From NCBI RefSeq assembly GCF_933208505.1, contig NZ_CAKOEU010000008.1: a stretch of DNA of 64,000 nt. One strand, written 5' to 3'. How positions within the stretch are numbered: the stretch's first letter is position 1; each line of letters starts with the position of its first letter. This document shows, one piece after another, positions 17,694 through 26,745 of the stretch. The position numbers and the translations under genes are program-made. The stretch is from Convivina praedatoris (lineage in GTDB: Bacteria; Bacillota; Bacilli; Lactobacillales; Lactobacillaceae). A model generated the notes under the pieces. It was not told where the DNA came from. It saw only the letters and a program-made list of their open reading frames with translations, and did no database searches.

Positions 17694-18065
17694 ATGGCTC
17701 GTATTGAAGGTATTGATTTGCCACGTGACAAGCGTATTGTCATTGGCTTAACATACATCTACGGAATCGGTAATTCAACTGCACAAAAGATTTTAGCAGA
17801 AGCTAAGGTTTCAGAAGACGTGCGCGTACGTGATTTAAGCATTGATCAAGAAGATGCTATCCGTAATGCTATCGGTGAAATGAACTTGCAGTTGGAAGGT
17901 GATTTGCGTCGTAAGGTGTCACTTGACATCAAGGGATTGCAAGAAATCGCTGCTTACCGTGGTATTCGTCACCGTAAGGGATTGCCCGTTCGTGGACAAC
18001 ACACGAAGAACAACGCCCGTACTCGTAAAGGCCCAGCTACAGCAATTGCTGGTAAGAAGAAGTAA
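17694..18065 (+). CDS. rpsM: Ribosomal protein S13 (uS13)
   Basis: 30S head protein, 123 aa. MARIEGIDLPRDKRIVIGLTYIYGIG, seen in part, and the basic tail RGQHTKNNARTRKG that reaches P-site tRNA identify it. A 182-nt untranslated stretch separates it from rpsK, much longer than elsewhere in the cluster. Confidence 0.97.
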   Translation: MARIEGIDLPRDKRIVIGLTYIYGIGNSTAQKILAEAKVSEDVRVRDLSIDQEDAIRNAIGEMNLQLEGDLRRKVSLDIKGLQEIAAYRGIRHRKGLPVRGQHTKNNARTRKGPATAIAGKKK

Positions 18066-18247
18066 AGATTACTTCTTTAGCAGTACTCGTTTTTGGAGAA
18101 TAGCATTTGTAGGGAAGGTCTAACTTTCGTTATAAGCGTTGTATCCTAATCGATGCCGCACATGATTATCACAACCTTAGTTGTGTAATGTTGGTTATTT
18201 AATTAACCCGAGAAATTATAAAAAGTATTGAAAAGGAGGCAAATATT
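18066..18247 (+). promoter_or_regulatory. Long rpsM-rpsK spacer with possible promoter and hairpin
   Basis: 182 nt without a credible gene. A possible promoter is TTGTAG (18107-18112), 18 bp, TATAAG (18131-18136). A hairpin CACAAC-CTTA-GTTGTG lies at 18170-18185. The stretch ends in AAAAGGAGG before rpsK. It could be a leader for rpsK-rpoA-rplQ; nothing more specific is visible. Confidence 0.4.
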
Positions 18248-18634
18248 ATGGCAGGTCGCACAACGCGTAAGCGTCGAGTGAAAAAGAATATTGAAACTGG
18301 CGTGGCTCATATCCATGCTACTTTCAACAATACCATCGTCATGATTACTGATGCTCAAGGTAATGCTGTTGCATGGTCATCAGCCGGTGCATTAGGCTTT
18401 AAGGGAAGTCGTAAATCAACTCCCTTTGCTGCTCAAATGGCAGCTGAAGCTGCAGCCAAGGGCGCTATGGAAATGAACATGCGCTCAGTTGCAGTTACTG
18501 TTAAGGGCCCTGGCTCTGGTCGTGAATCAGCAATTCGTGCTTTGGCAGCAGCTGGTCTGGAAGTTACATCTATTAAGGATGTTACGCCAGTTCCCCATAA
18601 CGGATCACGTCCACCAAAGCGTCGTCGTGTTTAA
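18248..18634 (+). CDS. rpsK: Ribosomal protein S11 (uS11)
   Basis: 30S platform protein, 128 aa. GVAHIHATFNNTIVMITDAQGN and the C-terminal DVTPVPHNGSRPPKRRRV are diagnostic. Start after AAAAGGAGG. Confidence 0.98.
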   Translation: MAGRTTRKRRVKKNIETGVAHIHATFNNTIVMITDAQGNAVAWSSAGALGFKGSRKSTPFAAQMAAEAAAKGAMEMNMRSVAVTVKGPGSGRESAIRALAAAGLEVTSIKDVTPVPHNGSRPPKRRRV

Positions 18635-18681
18635 TTGAATTTCATTGCTTCTGCTTTGAAAGAGGGGGTACGAATTTACTG

Positions 18682-19626
18682 ATGATTGAATTTGAAAAGC
18701 CAAAAATTCATCCCATTGAAGAGGATGCCAGCTATGGCCGTTTTGTCATAGAACCCCTTGAACGTGGTTATGGTACGACACTAGGAAATTCCTTGCGTCG
18801 AGTAATGCTATCATCGCTTCCTGGTGTGGCAATCAACACTGTTCAAATTGATGGTGTCGTGCATGAATTTTCAACTGTAGATGGTGTTGTTGAAGATGTG
18901 ACACAATTAATTTTGAACCTTAAAAAAGTTGTTTTGGCAACTGATTCAGAAGAAGAACACAGCTTAGAGATTGATGTTCAAGGTCCATTGGATGTCACAG
19001 CTGCTGATTTGCAAGGAAGTGCAGATATTGAGGTGCTTAACCCTGATTTGCACATTGCTACATTAGCTTCTGGTAAGTCACTGCACATGACAGTTACTGC
19101 TGTAAAGGGTCGTGGATACTCTTCTGCCGATGAAAATAAGAATTTGCGTGAAGAAATGCCAATTGGTGTTTTGACAGTTGATTCTATTTATACGCCAATT
19201 GATCGTGTTAATTATCATGTAGAAAACACTCGTGTGGGTTCTCGTGATGATTATGATAAGTTGACGATGGAAGTTTGGACAAACGGTTCAATCACACCTA
19301 GTGACGCTTTAAGTTTAGGTTCAAAGGTTTTGACTGAACACTTAAATTTGTTTATGGACATTTCACCTGTAGCTTCTGAAGCTAGTGTAATGGTGGAATC
19401 AGAACCTGTTGTTGCTAGTTCAACCGATTCAGCACCAATTGAAGATTTGGATTTATCAGTTCGTTCATACAATTGTCTGAAAAGAGCTGGTATCAATACC
19501 ATTGTTGAATTAACTGATCGAACTGAAGATGATATGATGAAAGTTCGTAACTTGGGTCGTAAGTCATTAGACGAAATTCAAGAAAAGTTAACTGACATGG
19601 GATTGGGTTTCCGTAAAGAAGATTAA
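18682..19626 (+). CDS. rpoA: RNA polymerase alpha subunit
   Basis: Assembly scaffold of RNA polymerase and UP-element contact, 314 aa. The N-terminal domain carries GYGTTLGNSLRRVMLSSLPG and the C-terminal domain starts near residue 250 with DLDLSVRSYNCLKRAGI and ends with NLGRKSLDEIQEKL. ATG is preceded by GAAAGAGGGGGTACG. Located between rpsK and rplQ as usual; rpsD is not in this cluster. Confidence 0.98.
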   Translation: MIEFEKPKIHPIEEDASYGRFVIEPLERGYGTTLGNSLRRVMLSSLPGVAINTVQIDGVVHEFSTVDGVVEDVTQLILNLKKVVLATDSEEEHSLEIDVQGPLDVTAADLQGSADIEVLNPDLHIATLASGKSLHMTVTAVKGRGYSSADENKNLREEMPIGVLTVDSIYTPIDRVNYHVENTRVGSRDDYDKLTMEVWTNGSITPSDALSLGSKVLTEHLNLFMDISPVASEASVMVESEPVVASSTDSAPIEDLDLSVRSYNCLKRAGINTIVELTDRTEDDMMKVRNLGRKSLDEIQEKLTDMGLGFRKED

Positions 19627-19664
19627 TTGATCTTTTAAAATATTTGGAAAAGGAGGATTCACTG

Positions 19665-20048
19665 ATGGGATACCGTAAGTTAGGCCGTACATCTTCTCAG
19701 CGTAAGGCAATGTTGCGTGATTTGACTACTGATTTGCTAATCAATGGTCGTATTACTACAACTGAAGCGCGCGCTAAGGAAGTACGTAAGACTGCTGATA
19801 AGATGATTACCCTAGGTAAGCATGGAGATTTGTCTTCACGTCGTAAGGCAGCTGCCTTTGTTCGTAACGAAATCGCTGACGTCAAGGAAAATGATGGTGA
19901 CATTAAGGTTCAAACTGTCTTGCAAAAGTTGTTTGATGATGTTGCTCCTCGTTTCTCTGAACGAAATGGTGGTTACACTCGCATTCTAAAGACTGTTCAA
20001 CGCCGTGGTGATGCGGCTCAAATGGTTATTTTGGAGCTTGTTGATTGA
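19665..20048 (+). CDS. rplQ: Ribosomal protein L17 (bL17)
   Basis: 50S protein, 127 aa. The start at 19665 gives the conserved MGYRKLGRTSSQRKAMLRDL and follows AAAAGGAGGATTCACTG; an in-frame ATG at 19644 would place the ribosome-binding site inside the gene. Last gene of the supercluster. Confidence 0.97.
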   Translation: MGYRKLGRTSSQRKAMLRDLTTDLLINGRITTTEARAKEVRKTADKMITLGKHGDLSSRRKAAAFVRNEIADVKENDGDIKVQTVLQKLFDDVAPRFSERNGGYTRILKTVQRRGDAAQMVILELVD

Positions 20049-20055
20049 TTTATAT

Positions 20056-20093
20056 GAAAAACCCTGTTACTTATAAGTAACAGGGTTTTTTAT
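20056..20093. terminator. Bidirectional terminator between rplQ and the polyprenyl synthase gene
   Basis: AAAAACCCTGTTACTTA and TAAGTAACAGGGTTTTT form a near-perfect stem of about 15 bp with A and T runs at either side, so it can stop both converging transcripts. Confidence 0.9.
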
Positions 20094-21112
20094 TAGCTTT
20101 GGCGTTTAATTAGTTTATTAACTAATCGCTGTAGGTTTTGTTGTAAGTCTGGTGAAGGTAATTTCTCGATGAGGTCGTTTAAATCTTGCTGGTACTTATA
20201 TAATAAGTCTTCCAAACGTTCCATGGCCGATGTTGCCAGAATCAATTCCTGTAATTCATCTAGTTGTTGATCACTGATATTATCTCGTAAGTTCAACAAA
20301 TCTAAAATGGCTTCACGATATTGTTCGTCCTCTAGGCTAAACAGTACAGGAGCAGTATATATGCCATTTCGAATATCTTGATTTTTGGGCTTACCAAGGG
20401 TACTTAAGTTACCATTATTACTGAAGTCTAGATAGTCATCAAACAGCTGAAAAGAAATTCCTAATTTACGACCAAACTCGTTGACCAATTCGTTGATTGT
20501 ACTTGAAGCATTCCTAGTCCCGGAATGAATACCGTAAAACATAGCAAGTTCAAAGAGTGCACCGGTTTTACCATCCATTTGTTGGACATAGTTTTCAAAA
20601 GTGTTTTCTGTATTATAGCGATTTTGTTTTTGATATAATTCGCCAAAAAGAATACGTTGAATACTGTGGATGACTTGGTTGTTTAAATTGGGTTTATTAA
20701 CTTGACTAATTAAAGAAAACATACCAGTTAATAGATAATCACCAGCGTAGACGGCAGTGTCTTTGCCAAAAGCACTCTGGATACTAGGACTACCTCGGCG
20801 AAGCTTGGATTCGTCGATAATATCATCGTGGATAAGAGTAGCTAAATGTAAGAGTTCTACACTGGCAGCCATCTTAATCGCTTGTTCGTGGCTATTCCGG
20901 TCTGGTTCAACACTTAATTCAGTAAATAACAGAGTTAGAGCTGGTCGTAGTAGTTTACCCGCAGCTAGCTGGCTGCGAATAGCTTGGTCAATTTCTGAAA
21001 AATTGATTTCCCAGCTGTCGTTAATTACAGCGATTACTTCTTTTAATTCAGTTTTTAATCTGGGAAAATCATCCCAAATTGAGGATAGGGTAAAGTCGTT
21101 GGGCATTGCCAT
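20093..21112 (-). CDS. Long-chain polyprenyl diphosphate synthase
   Basis: Trans-isoprenyl diphosphate synthase, 339 aa, building the side chain of a quinone (hexa- or heptaprenyl class). First aspartate-rich motif DDIID within LIHDDIIDESKLRRG near residue 95, second motif FQLFDDYLDF near residue 225. The residues just before the first motif fit a medium/long-chain enzyme, but exact chain length cannot be read. It sits next to NDH-2 with the same orientation, which suggests a role in menaquinone-dependent respiration. Start codon choice between the two close Met codons (1 and 3) is uncertain. Confidence 0.85.
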   Translation of the reverse strand: MAMPNDFTLSSIWDDFPRLKTELKEVIAVINDSWEINFSEIDQAIRSQLAAGKLLRPALTLLFTELSVEPDRNSHEQAIKMAASVELLHLATLIHDDIIDESKLRRGSPSIQSAFGKDTAVYAGDYLLTGMFSLISQVNKPNLNNQVIHSIQRILFGELYQKQNRYNTENTFENYVQQMDGKTGALFELAMFYGIHSGTRNASSTINELVNEFGRKLGISFQLFDDYLDFSNNGNLSTLGKPKNQDIRNGIYTAPVLFSLEDEQYREAILDLLNLRDNISDQQLDELQELILATSAMERLEDLLYKYQQDLNDLIEKLPSPDLQQNLQRLVNKLIKRQS

Positions 21113-21183
21113 ATCATACTTTCTTACTTAATTTATTATGTACAAAAGGGTCTGGATAAAAATCCACACCCCTCTATTATACG

Positions 21184-22860
21184 CTATTTATCAAGATCAT
21201 CGTATTGTGATTTACTTTGACCATACCAAGCTTTTCCGAAAATCTTTTGAAGTAGTGGTACGGCAAAGAAATCAACACCAAATCCGCGACCAGAACCGTT
21301 CATTACGGCTAAACTACCAAAGATGATAAAGAGTTGAGAAATATCAAATCCATTAAAGATCCAGGCAGCTAGAGCCAAAAGAATTGAAAGAAAACCGGCC
21401 GACCAAGTAAAGAGACCAATTAACAAACCAGCACCAGCAATGATTTCAAGGAAGCTAGCTAGGCCACCTTGCCAGTAGAAGTTGCCCAAATGGCCTAGAC
21501 TTTCCACCGCAGCCAAAATCCAAAATATACCTAAGAAAATTCGAAGTGGCGTCGCCCAGAGTACATTTCCCTGACGTGAAACTGTACCACGGAAAGGATT
21601 ACGCCCGTCGGCTGTGCGAAAGAATTCATCGAGCATGTAGTGGAAGATTGAATAACCAGAACGAATTTGAGAATAGAAGTAAAGATTGATGCCGTGCTTA
21701 GCCAAGCTAGCAAAGAAGCCAGAGAAGTTCCAGTTTTTTATTAGAGAGGCTACCGTATAGTGCGAACCGATGGAAACGGCATAACCATGGTACTTAACCA
21801 AGTCACCAAAAGTCTTAGCATCAACGACTAAACCAAGGTCATTTAAAATATTATTGCTGGCAGTCTTAGCGGCATTTTCAGCACCTTCAACTGTTTGTGG
21901 TACGGGTCCAGTTTTTTCATCAACATAGGAAATGGTATCACCAGCTGCGTAAATGTCCTTGTTGACCTGTTCGTCATCATTGATGGCATGCATGTAGTCA
22001 TCGACTTCAATTCGACCGCCACGACCGGTTTTAAAGCCCCAGCCAGCAACTGCTGACTTAGCTTTAACTCCAGCAGTCCAAATCAAAGACTTGGTTGGTA
22101 GGGTGCTACCATCATCAAAGATAACGCCGTTTTCATCGACACCAGTCACTTTTGAGTTCATGCGCAGGTCCACACCGTTGTTAACCATGTATTGGTAGGC
22201 TTTATCGGCTAAACGGCGGTCACTAAGCATCCGCAAAATGGCATCACCAGCTTCTAACAAAACTAACTTGATTTCACTTTCATCAAGTTTGTAGGTTTGA
22301 GCAAGAACTTTACGTTGATCAATAAATTCACCCATTAATTCAGCACCGGTAAATCCAGAACCAACGACTGCGATGGTTAGTAGTTGTTCACGGCGCTTAG
22401 GATCTGATTCGGCCGCCCCTTGAGCAACAATATTTTCAATTTGTTGGCGAATACGTAATGATTCTTCCATTGACCAGAGTTCAAAACCAAACTCTTTAAC
22501 ACCGGGTGTACCAAAGTCATTGGATTGTCCTCCGACTGAAATGATTAACTTTTCATAAGGGAGGGTACCGCGCGTTGTTGTAATGGTTTTATTGTCTTTG
22601 TCGATAGACTCAACTTCAGCAGTTACTAATTCAACATTAGTATCGTGGGCAAAAAGATGTTCTAAATCTTCTTGGACGTGGCCTGGTTTAACTCGTTGAG
22701 CGGCTACTTCGTGCAACTCCGTCATATAAGTCATGTAGGAGTGCTTATCAATTAAGATAATGTTGTAATCTTTTTTAGCGCGGAGTTTCTTAGCTAGTTT
22801 TTTGGTAGCAAAAACACCACCGAAACCGGCTCCGACGACTATGATATTTTTTTTAGTCAT
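21184..22860 (-). CDS. Type II NADH dehydrogenase fused to a DoxX-like membrane domain
   Basis: Non-proton-pumping NADH:quinone oxidoreductase, 558 aa. FAD-binding GAGFGGVFATKKL at the N-terminus, NADH-binding VVGSGFTGAELMGEF near residue 175, and AAGDTISY near residue 310 define NDH-2 (about 400 aa). Residues ~430-540 form a further module with about four hydrophobic helices (LRIFLGIFWILAAVESLGHL; ASFLEIIAGAGLLIGLFTW; ILLALAAWIFNGF), resembling DoxX family membrane proteins. The ATG at 22860 is preferred over an upstream in-frame Met because of AAGGAAAAAAT before it and MTKKNIIVVGAG after it. Likely the electron entry point for the quinone made with the neighbouring synthase. Confidence 0.85.
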   Translation of the reverse strand: MTKKNIIVVGAGFGGVFATKKLAKKLRAKKDYNIILIDKHSYMTYMTELHEVAAQRVKPGHVQEDLEHLFAHDTNVELVTAEVESIDKDNKTITTTRGTLPYEKLIISVGGQSNDFGTPGVKEFGFELWSMEESLRIRQQIENIVAQGAAESDPKRREQLLTIAVVGSGFTGAELMGEFIDQRKVLAQTYKLDESEIKLVLLEAGDAILRMLSDRRLADKAYQYMVNNGVDLRMNSKVTGVDENGVIFDDGSTLPTKSLIWTAGVKAKSAVAGWGFKTGRGGRIEVDDYMHAINDDEQVNKDIYAAGDTISYVDEKTGPVPQTVEGAENAAKTASNNILNDLGLVVDAKTFGDLVKYHGYAVSIGSHYTVASLIKNWNFSGFFASLAKHGINLYFYSQIRSGYSIFHYMLDEFFRTADGRNPFRGTVSRQGNVLWATPLRIFLGIFWILAAVESLGHLGNFYWQGGLASFLEIIAGAGLLIGLFTWSAGFLSILLALAAWIFNGFDISQLFIIFGSLAVMNGSGRGFGVDFFAVPLLQKIFGKAWYGQSKSQYDDLDK

Positions 22861-23031
22861 ATTTTTTCCTTGTGAAATATTATTTTTTAATACATAACTC
22901 AATTTATAATTATAATCCCTATAGAGCATTTTTTGAACCGTTATTAGGTGATAAGTTTGTGAAAAATGAAAACTGGACTGATAGTTAGTGAGAAAGTCAT
23001 TGTTATTTTAATTATGATAAAATAGCCTTTA

Positions 23032-23853
23032 ATGGAAAAAGCAATTACAATTAAAAATTTAAAATATCAATATGATCAAAATCAACCTCTATTCGATGGA
23101 TTGAACCTGAATATTGAGCAGGGACAATGGGTAGCTTTAGTCGGTCACAATGGCTCCGGAAAGTCGACCTTAGCTAAGTTGATTTTAGGCTTATTAGTAG
23201 CCGATGAAGGCGAGATTGCAGTTCTGGGTCAGACTTTATCAGAAGATTCCGTGGATGAAATTCGGGGTCAAATTGGTATGGTTTTTCAAAATCCTGATAA
23301 CCAATTTGTCGGTGCAACGGTTGCTGATGATGTTGCCTTTGGTTTAGAAAACTTAGAGGTTCCTAGTGAAGCAATGTCGGCTAAAATTCAGGCTGCTTTA
23401 GAAGTGGTCGGCATGGAAGAATTTACTGATCGTGAACCGCATCATCTTTCTGGTGGACAAAAACAACGGGTGGCCTTGGCCAGCGTCTTGGCCCTGGAAC
23501 CTAAGATTATTATTTTGGATGAGGCGACGGCCATGTTAGATCCTGATGGGCGACAAATGGTTCAAGCTACTTTAAAAAAATTAAAGCAGTTATATGGATC
23601 AGAGTTGACCTTAATTACGATTACCCATGATATGGATGAAGCCAGTTTAGCCGATCGAGTGGTGGTTGTTAATGATGGTCAGTTAGTTATGGACGGGCAA
23701 CCTAATCAAGTCTTTGCCCAAGGAGCTACTCTAGCAAAAATTGGTTTGGAGCTACCCTTTAGTATGCAGTTGATTCAACGATTAGACCCACGGCCACAAA
23801 ATTATATGAACCAGCAGGAGTTGTTAGCATGGCTATCACCTTTGAACAAGTAA
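23032..23853 (+). CDS. ecfA1: Energy-coupling factor ATPase EcfA1
   Basis: ATPase of an ECF vitamin/cofactor transporter module, 273 aa. Walker A GHNGSGKST near residue 38, signature LSGGQKQR near residue 141, Walker B IIILDEATAMLD. It pairs with EcfA2, whose start overlaps its end by 25 nt, and with EcfT. No Shine-Dalgarno is visible; a TATGAT/TAAAAT-type -10 ends only about 8-13 nt before the ATG, so the message may be leaderless. The substrate-binding S component is not encoded here. Confidence 0.95.
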   Translation: MEKAITIKNLKYQYDQNQPLFDGLNLNIEQGQWVALVGHNGSGKSTLAKLILGLLVADEGEIAVLGQTLSEDSVDEIRGQIGMVFQNPDNQFVGATVADDVAFGLENLEVPSEAMSAKIQAALEVVGMEEFTDREPHHLSGGQKQRVALASVLALEPKIIILDEATAMLDPDGRQMVQATLKKLKQLYGSELTLITITHDMDEASLADRVVVVNDGQLVMDGQPNQVFAQGATLAKIGLELPFSMQLIQRLDPRPQNYMNQQELLAWLSPLNK

Positions 23854-24686
23854 ATTTTAGTTATGGCCAGGGTAGTTTATCTCAGCCAATTTTAAAAGAC
23901 ATTTCAACGACAATTCCATCTGGAAAAATAACCGCTATTATTGGACAAACTGGTTCGGGTAAATCGACCCTAGTTCAGCATATTAATGGTTTATTGAAAC
24001 CCACCAACGGAAAAGTAATAATCAATGACTTTGAGTTAACCTCACAAACAAAAGAAAAGCAATTAGTAGCCTTGCGGGCGCAAGTAGGGATGGTTTTTCA
24101 ATTTCCTGAAAGTCAGCTTTTTGCTAACACGGTGCTAGAAGATGTGATGTATGGTTCTTTAAACTTTGGGCAAGACCACTTGGCCGCCAAAGAAGCTGCT
24201 CAAGCTGCTTTAACGATGGTGGGTTTGCCCAGTCAACATTGGGATAAGTCCCCGTTTGCTCTCTCTGGAGGACAGATGCGTCGAGTAGCGATTGCCGGGA
24301 CCTTAGCCTTGAATCCGCCAATTATCGTTTTAGATGAGCCGGCAGCTGGTTTAGATCCATTGGGACAAGCTGAATTAGTTAAGCTGATGCTTAATCTAAA
24401 AAAGCAGGATAAGACGGTAGTATTGATTTCACATCAAATGGATCAAGTGATGACTGTTGCTGATTGGACCTTAGTCATGCACCAAGGGCAAGTTATTGCT
24501 GCTGAAACTCCGACAACATTGTTTAATCGGCCCTTATCTTGGTTTAAAAAGGTACATTTGGATTTACCTACGGCCGGACAGTTTGCTCAGCAATTAATGG
24601 CGCAAGGATGGCAATTTAAAGAGCGGCCATTGACGCTTGAACAGCTGGCTCAAGCCATTAATCAGGAGGTTACAATCCATGAATAG
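23829..24686 (+). CDS. ecfA2: Energy-coupling factor ATPase EcfA2
   Basis: Second ATPase of the ECF module, 285 aa. Walker A GQTGSGKST near residue 40, signature ALSGGQMRRVAIAG and Walker B IIVLDEPAAGLDP are intact. Its ribosome-binding site CAGGAGTTG is inside ecfA1, and its own end overlaps ecfT by 8 nt, so the three genes are translationally coupled. Confidence 0.95.
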   Translation: MAITFEQVNFSYGQGSLSQPILKDISTTIPSGKITAIIGQTGSGKSTLVQHINGLLKPTNGKVIINDFELTSQTKEKQLVALRAQVGMVFQFPESQLFANTVLEDVMYGSLNFGQDHLAAKEAAQAALTMVGLPSQHWDKSPFALSGGQMRRVAIAGTLALNPPIIVLDEPAAGLDPLGQAELVKLMLNLKKQDKTVVLISHQMDQVMTVADWTLVMHQGQVIAAETPTTLFNRPLSWFKKVHLDLPTAGQFAQQLMAQGWQFKERPLTLEQLAQAINQEVTIHE

Positions 24687-25482
24687 TATTGTGATTGGCC
24701 GTTATATTCCTGGCAACAGTTGGATTCATCGGTTGGATCCACGGACGAAAATTATCTTAACCTTTGTCTATATTATGATTTTACTGTTTGCTAACAGTTG
24801 GGGAACCTATTTAGTGGCGACGATTTTTTTAGCCGGTGTGATTTATCTGACCAAACAGCCATTAAATCTGTATTGGCAAGGGATTAAACCGATTCTATGG
24901 TTGATTCTTTTTACTGTTATTTTACAAATTTTTTTCACAGATGGGCAGCCAGTTCTATGGCAGTGGCGATTTATCAAAGTTACACTACCTGGTTTGATTA
25001 ACGCTATTTATGTGGTGATTCGCTTTGTTTTAATTATTTTAATGTCGACGATTATGACCTTAACAACACCACCAACTAGTATTGCATCAGCGCTGGAGTC
25101 ATTACTTGGTCCTTTAAAAAAACTGAAAGTACCCGTTGCTGAATTGGCCTTAATGTTGTCAATTGCCTTACGATTTGTGCCCTTGCTAATGGATGAGACG
25201 CAAAAAATTATGAATGCGCAAAAATCACGGGGGATGAGTTTTTCTACCGGAGGACCGATTAAGCGGGCTAAGGCAGTTGTACCGTTATTAGTACCACTTT
25301 TTGTCGGAGCTCTACAACGGGCCTTAGATTTGGCCAATGCCATGGAAGTGCGTGGCTTTAAAGATGCTGATCATCGAACTCGGTACCGAATTTTGGCCTA
25401 TCATCGAGCTGACTATATCAGTGGCTTAATGATGGTGCTGTTTATTATTGTTTTTAGTTTAATTAATTTAAAGGGTTGGTAA
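24679..25482 (+). CDS. ecfT: Energy-coupling factor transmembrane protein EcfT
   Basis: Membrane scaffold linking the ATPases to interchangeable S components, 267 aa with several hydrophobic helices. The start MNSIVIGRYIPGNSWIHRLDPRTK follows TCAGGAGGTTACAATCC; an upstream in-frame Met at 24637 is rejected. The coupling motif with an Ala-Arg-Gly signature is seen as MNAQKSRGM near residue 176 and a second copy AMEVRGF near residue 221. Followed 10 nt later by truA, the common Firmicute arrangement. Confidence 0.94.
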   Translation: MNSIVIGRYIPGNSWIHRLDPRTKIILTFVYIMILLFANSWGTYLVATIFLAGVIYLTKQPLNLYWQGIKPILWLILFTVILQIFFTDGQPVLWQWRFIKVTLPGLINAIYVVIRFVLIILMSTIMTLTTPPTSIASALESLLGPLKKLKVPVAELALMLSIALRFVPLLMDETQKIMNAQKSRGMSFSTGGPIKRAKAVVPLLVPLFVGALQRALDLANAMEVRGFKDADHRTRYRILAYHRADYISGLMMVLFIIVFSLINLKGW

Positions 25483-25492
25483 GGAGTGAGAA

Positions 25493-26260
25493 ATGCCACG
25501 TTATCGAGCAGTTGTTGCCTATGATGGCTCCGGTTTTGCCGGCTTCCAAGTGCAAAGTAAACGCGGAGTAGAGCGTGAACGTACGGTTCAAGGCGAACTA
25601 ATTAAAGCAGTTAATCAAATGGGGAAAAATCCTCAGCCGGCTATTAAGGTGGTAGGCGCATCAAGGACTGACACGGGGGTGCATGCATATGGCCAGGTCA
25701 TCCACTTTGACTTACCCTTTAACATTCCAGCCGAAGGGGTTCGCAAGGGCCTCAATACTATTTTGCCCCGTGATATTTTGATTAAAGAAGTTTTGGTAGT
25801 TTCAGACAACTTTCACGCTCGCTTTAGCAGCCACTCTAAGCGCTATTTTTACCGCGTGTCAACTCAGGATTACGTTGATCCCTTTAAACGAGTTTACACA
25901 GGCCATTTCCATTGGCATTTAGATGCCAAACGGATTGAAGAAGCTTTACCCGATTTAATAGGCGAGCACGATTTTGCCTCCTTTGCTGCTTCAGGTAATG
26001 AAACGGCCACGACCGTGCGGACAATTACTCGAGCAGATGTAATCGTTAAAGCTGATGAGCAGGAATTGGTTTTTATTTTTGAAGGAAATGCTTTTTTATA
26101 TAATCAAATCAGAATCATGGTGGGTGTGCTCTTAGAGATTGGTACTGGCCGTCGACCAATACATGATATTGTGCGCTTGATTGAGGTTAAAGATCGTGAA
26201 CAAGCCCGTTATACTGCCCCAGCCGCTGGCTTATATCTGGACGAAATAGCGTATAATTAA
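25493..26260 (+). CDS. truA: tRNA pseudouridine synthase A
   Basis: Makes pseudouridine at positions 38-40 of the tRNA anticodon arm, 255 aa. Catalytic Asp lies in GASRTDTGVHAYGQV (near residue 60). AYDGSGFAGFQ at the N-terminus is typical. Transcribed with ecfA1-ecfA2-ecfT, with AAGGAGTGAG before ATG. Confidence 0.96.
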   Translation: MPRYRAVVAYDGSGFAGFQVQSKRGVERERTVQGELIKAVNQMGKNPQPAIKVVGASRTDTGVHAYGQVIHFDLPFNIPAEGVRKGLNTILPRDILIKEVLVVSDNFHARFSSHSKRYFYRVSTQDYVDPFKRVYTGHFHWHLDAKRIEEALPDLIGEHDFASFAASGNETATTVRTITRADVIVKADEQELVFIFEGNAFLYNQIRIMVGVLLEIGTGRRPIHDIVRLIEVKDREQARYTAPAAGLYLDEIAYN

Positions 26261-26282
26261 TATCAAATGGAGGTTATTACTG

Positions 26283-26690
26283 ATGACATTATTTGAAGAG
26301 TATATGCAAGCAGCTAAAGGTTTGGTTGTGATTTCAACTGCTGCTGATAATCAACCAAGTTCTCGCTTAATGGGCTTTGCCCCAGATCCTCAGCAACCGA
26401 ATGTTTGGTATCTGGTAAGTCAGCCGGATGCTACTAAGGTTAAGGAATTGGCCCAAAATGAACGAGTTGCGATTTTAACTTTATTAAATGAAAATGGTGC
26501 TCGGATTGAGTCTAATCAAGCAACCATGGCACCTTCTGAGAAGCAGTGGTCCGAGGTGGCTAGTTACTTTAAGGCGCCAATCTTTTCTAAGATGCACCCT
26601 CATCCAGAAGAAGAGATATTGTACCAATTAACGATTCATTCGGCTCGGTTGGCTTCCTATGCCGGTAATGAAAATGTAACCTTTGATTAG
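26283..26690 (+). CDS. Pyridoxamine 5'-phosphate oxidase-like FMN-barrel protein
   Basis: 135 aa, single split-barrel domain related to pyridoxamine phosphate oxidase/general stress protein 26. MTLFEEYMQAAKGLVVISTA, SSRLMGFAP and WYLVSQPDATKVKEL fit the fold; the substrate is unknown and full PNPOx activity is unlikely at this length. It follows truA by 22 nt behind ATGGAGGTTATTACTG and precedes the rplM promoter, so it may end the ecf-truA operon. Confidence 0.75.
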   Translation: MTLFEEYMQAAKGLVVISTAADNQPSSRLMGFAPDPQQPNVWYLVSQPDATKVKELAQNERVAILTLLNENGARIESNQATMAPSEKQWSEVASYFKAPIFSKMHPHPEEEILYQLTIHSARLASYAGNENVTFD

Positions 26691-26710
26691 TAGAATTTCA
26701 GTGTAAAACA

Positions 26711-26739
26711 TTGACATAACTACCTGGTTTGGGTAGAAT
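26711..26739 (+). promoter_or_regulatory. Promoter of rplM-rpsI
   Basis: Consensus TTGACA (26711-26716), 17-bp spacer, TAGAAT (26734-26739). Transcription should start near 26746, immediately before the L13 leader. Confidence 0.85.
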
Positions 26740-26745
26740 GAGAAA

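Noticed and set aside
21138..21326. Plus-strand frame at the end of the NADH dehydrogenase gene
   Set aside because: No ribosome-binding site, and it overlaps a well-supported minus-strand gene.
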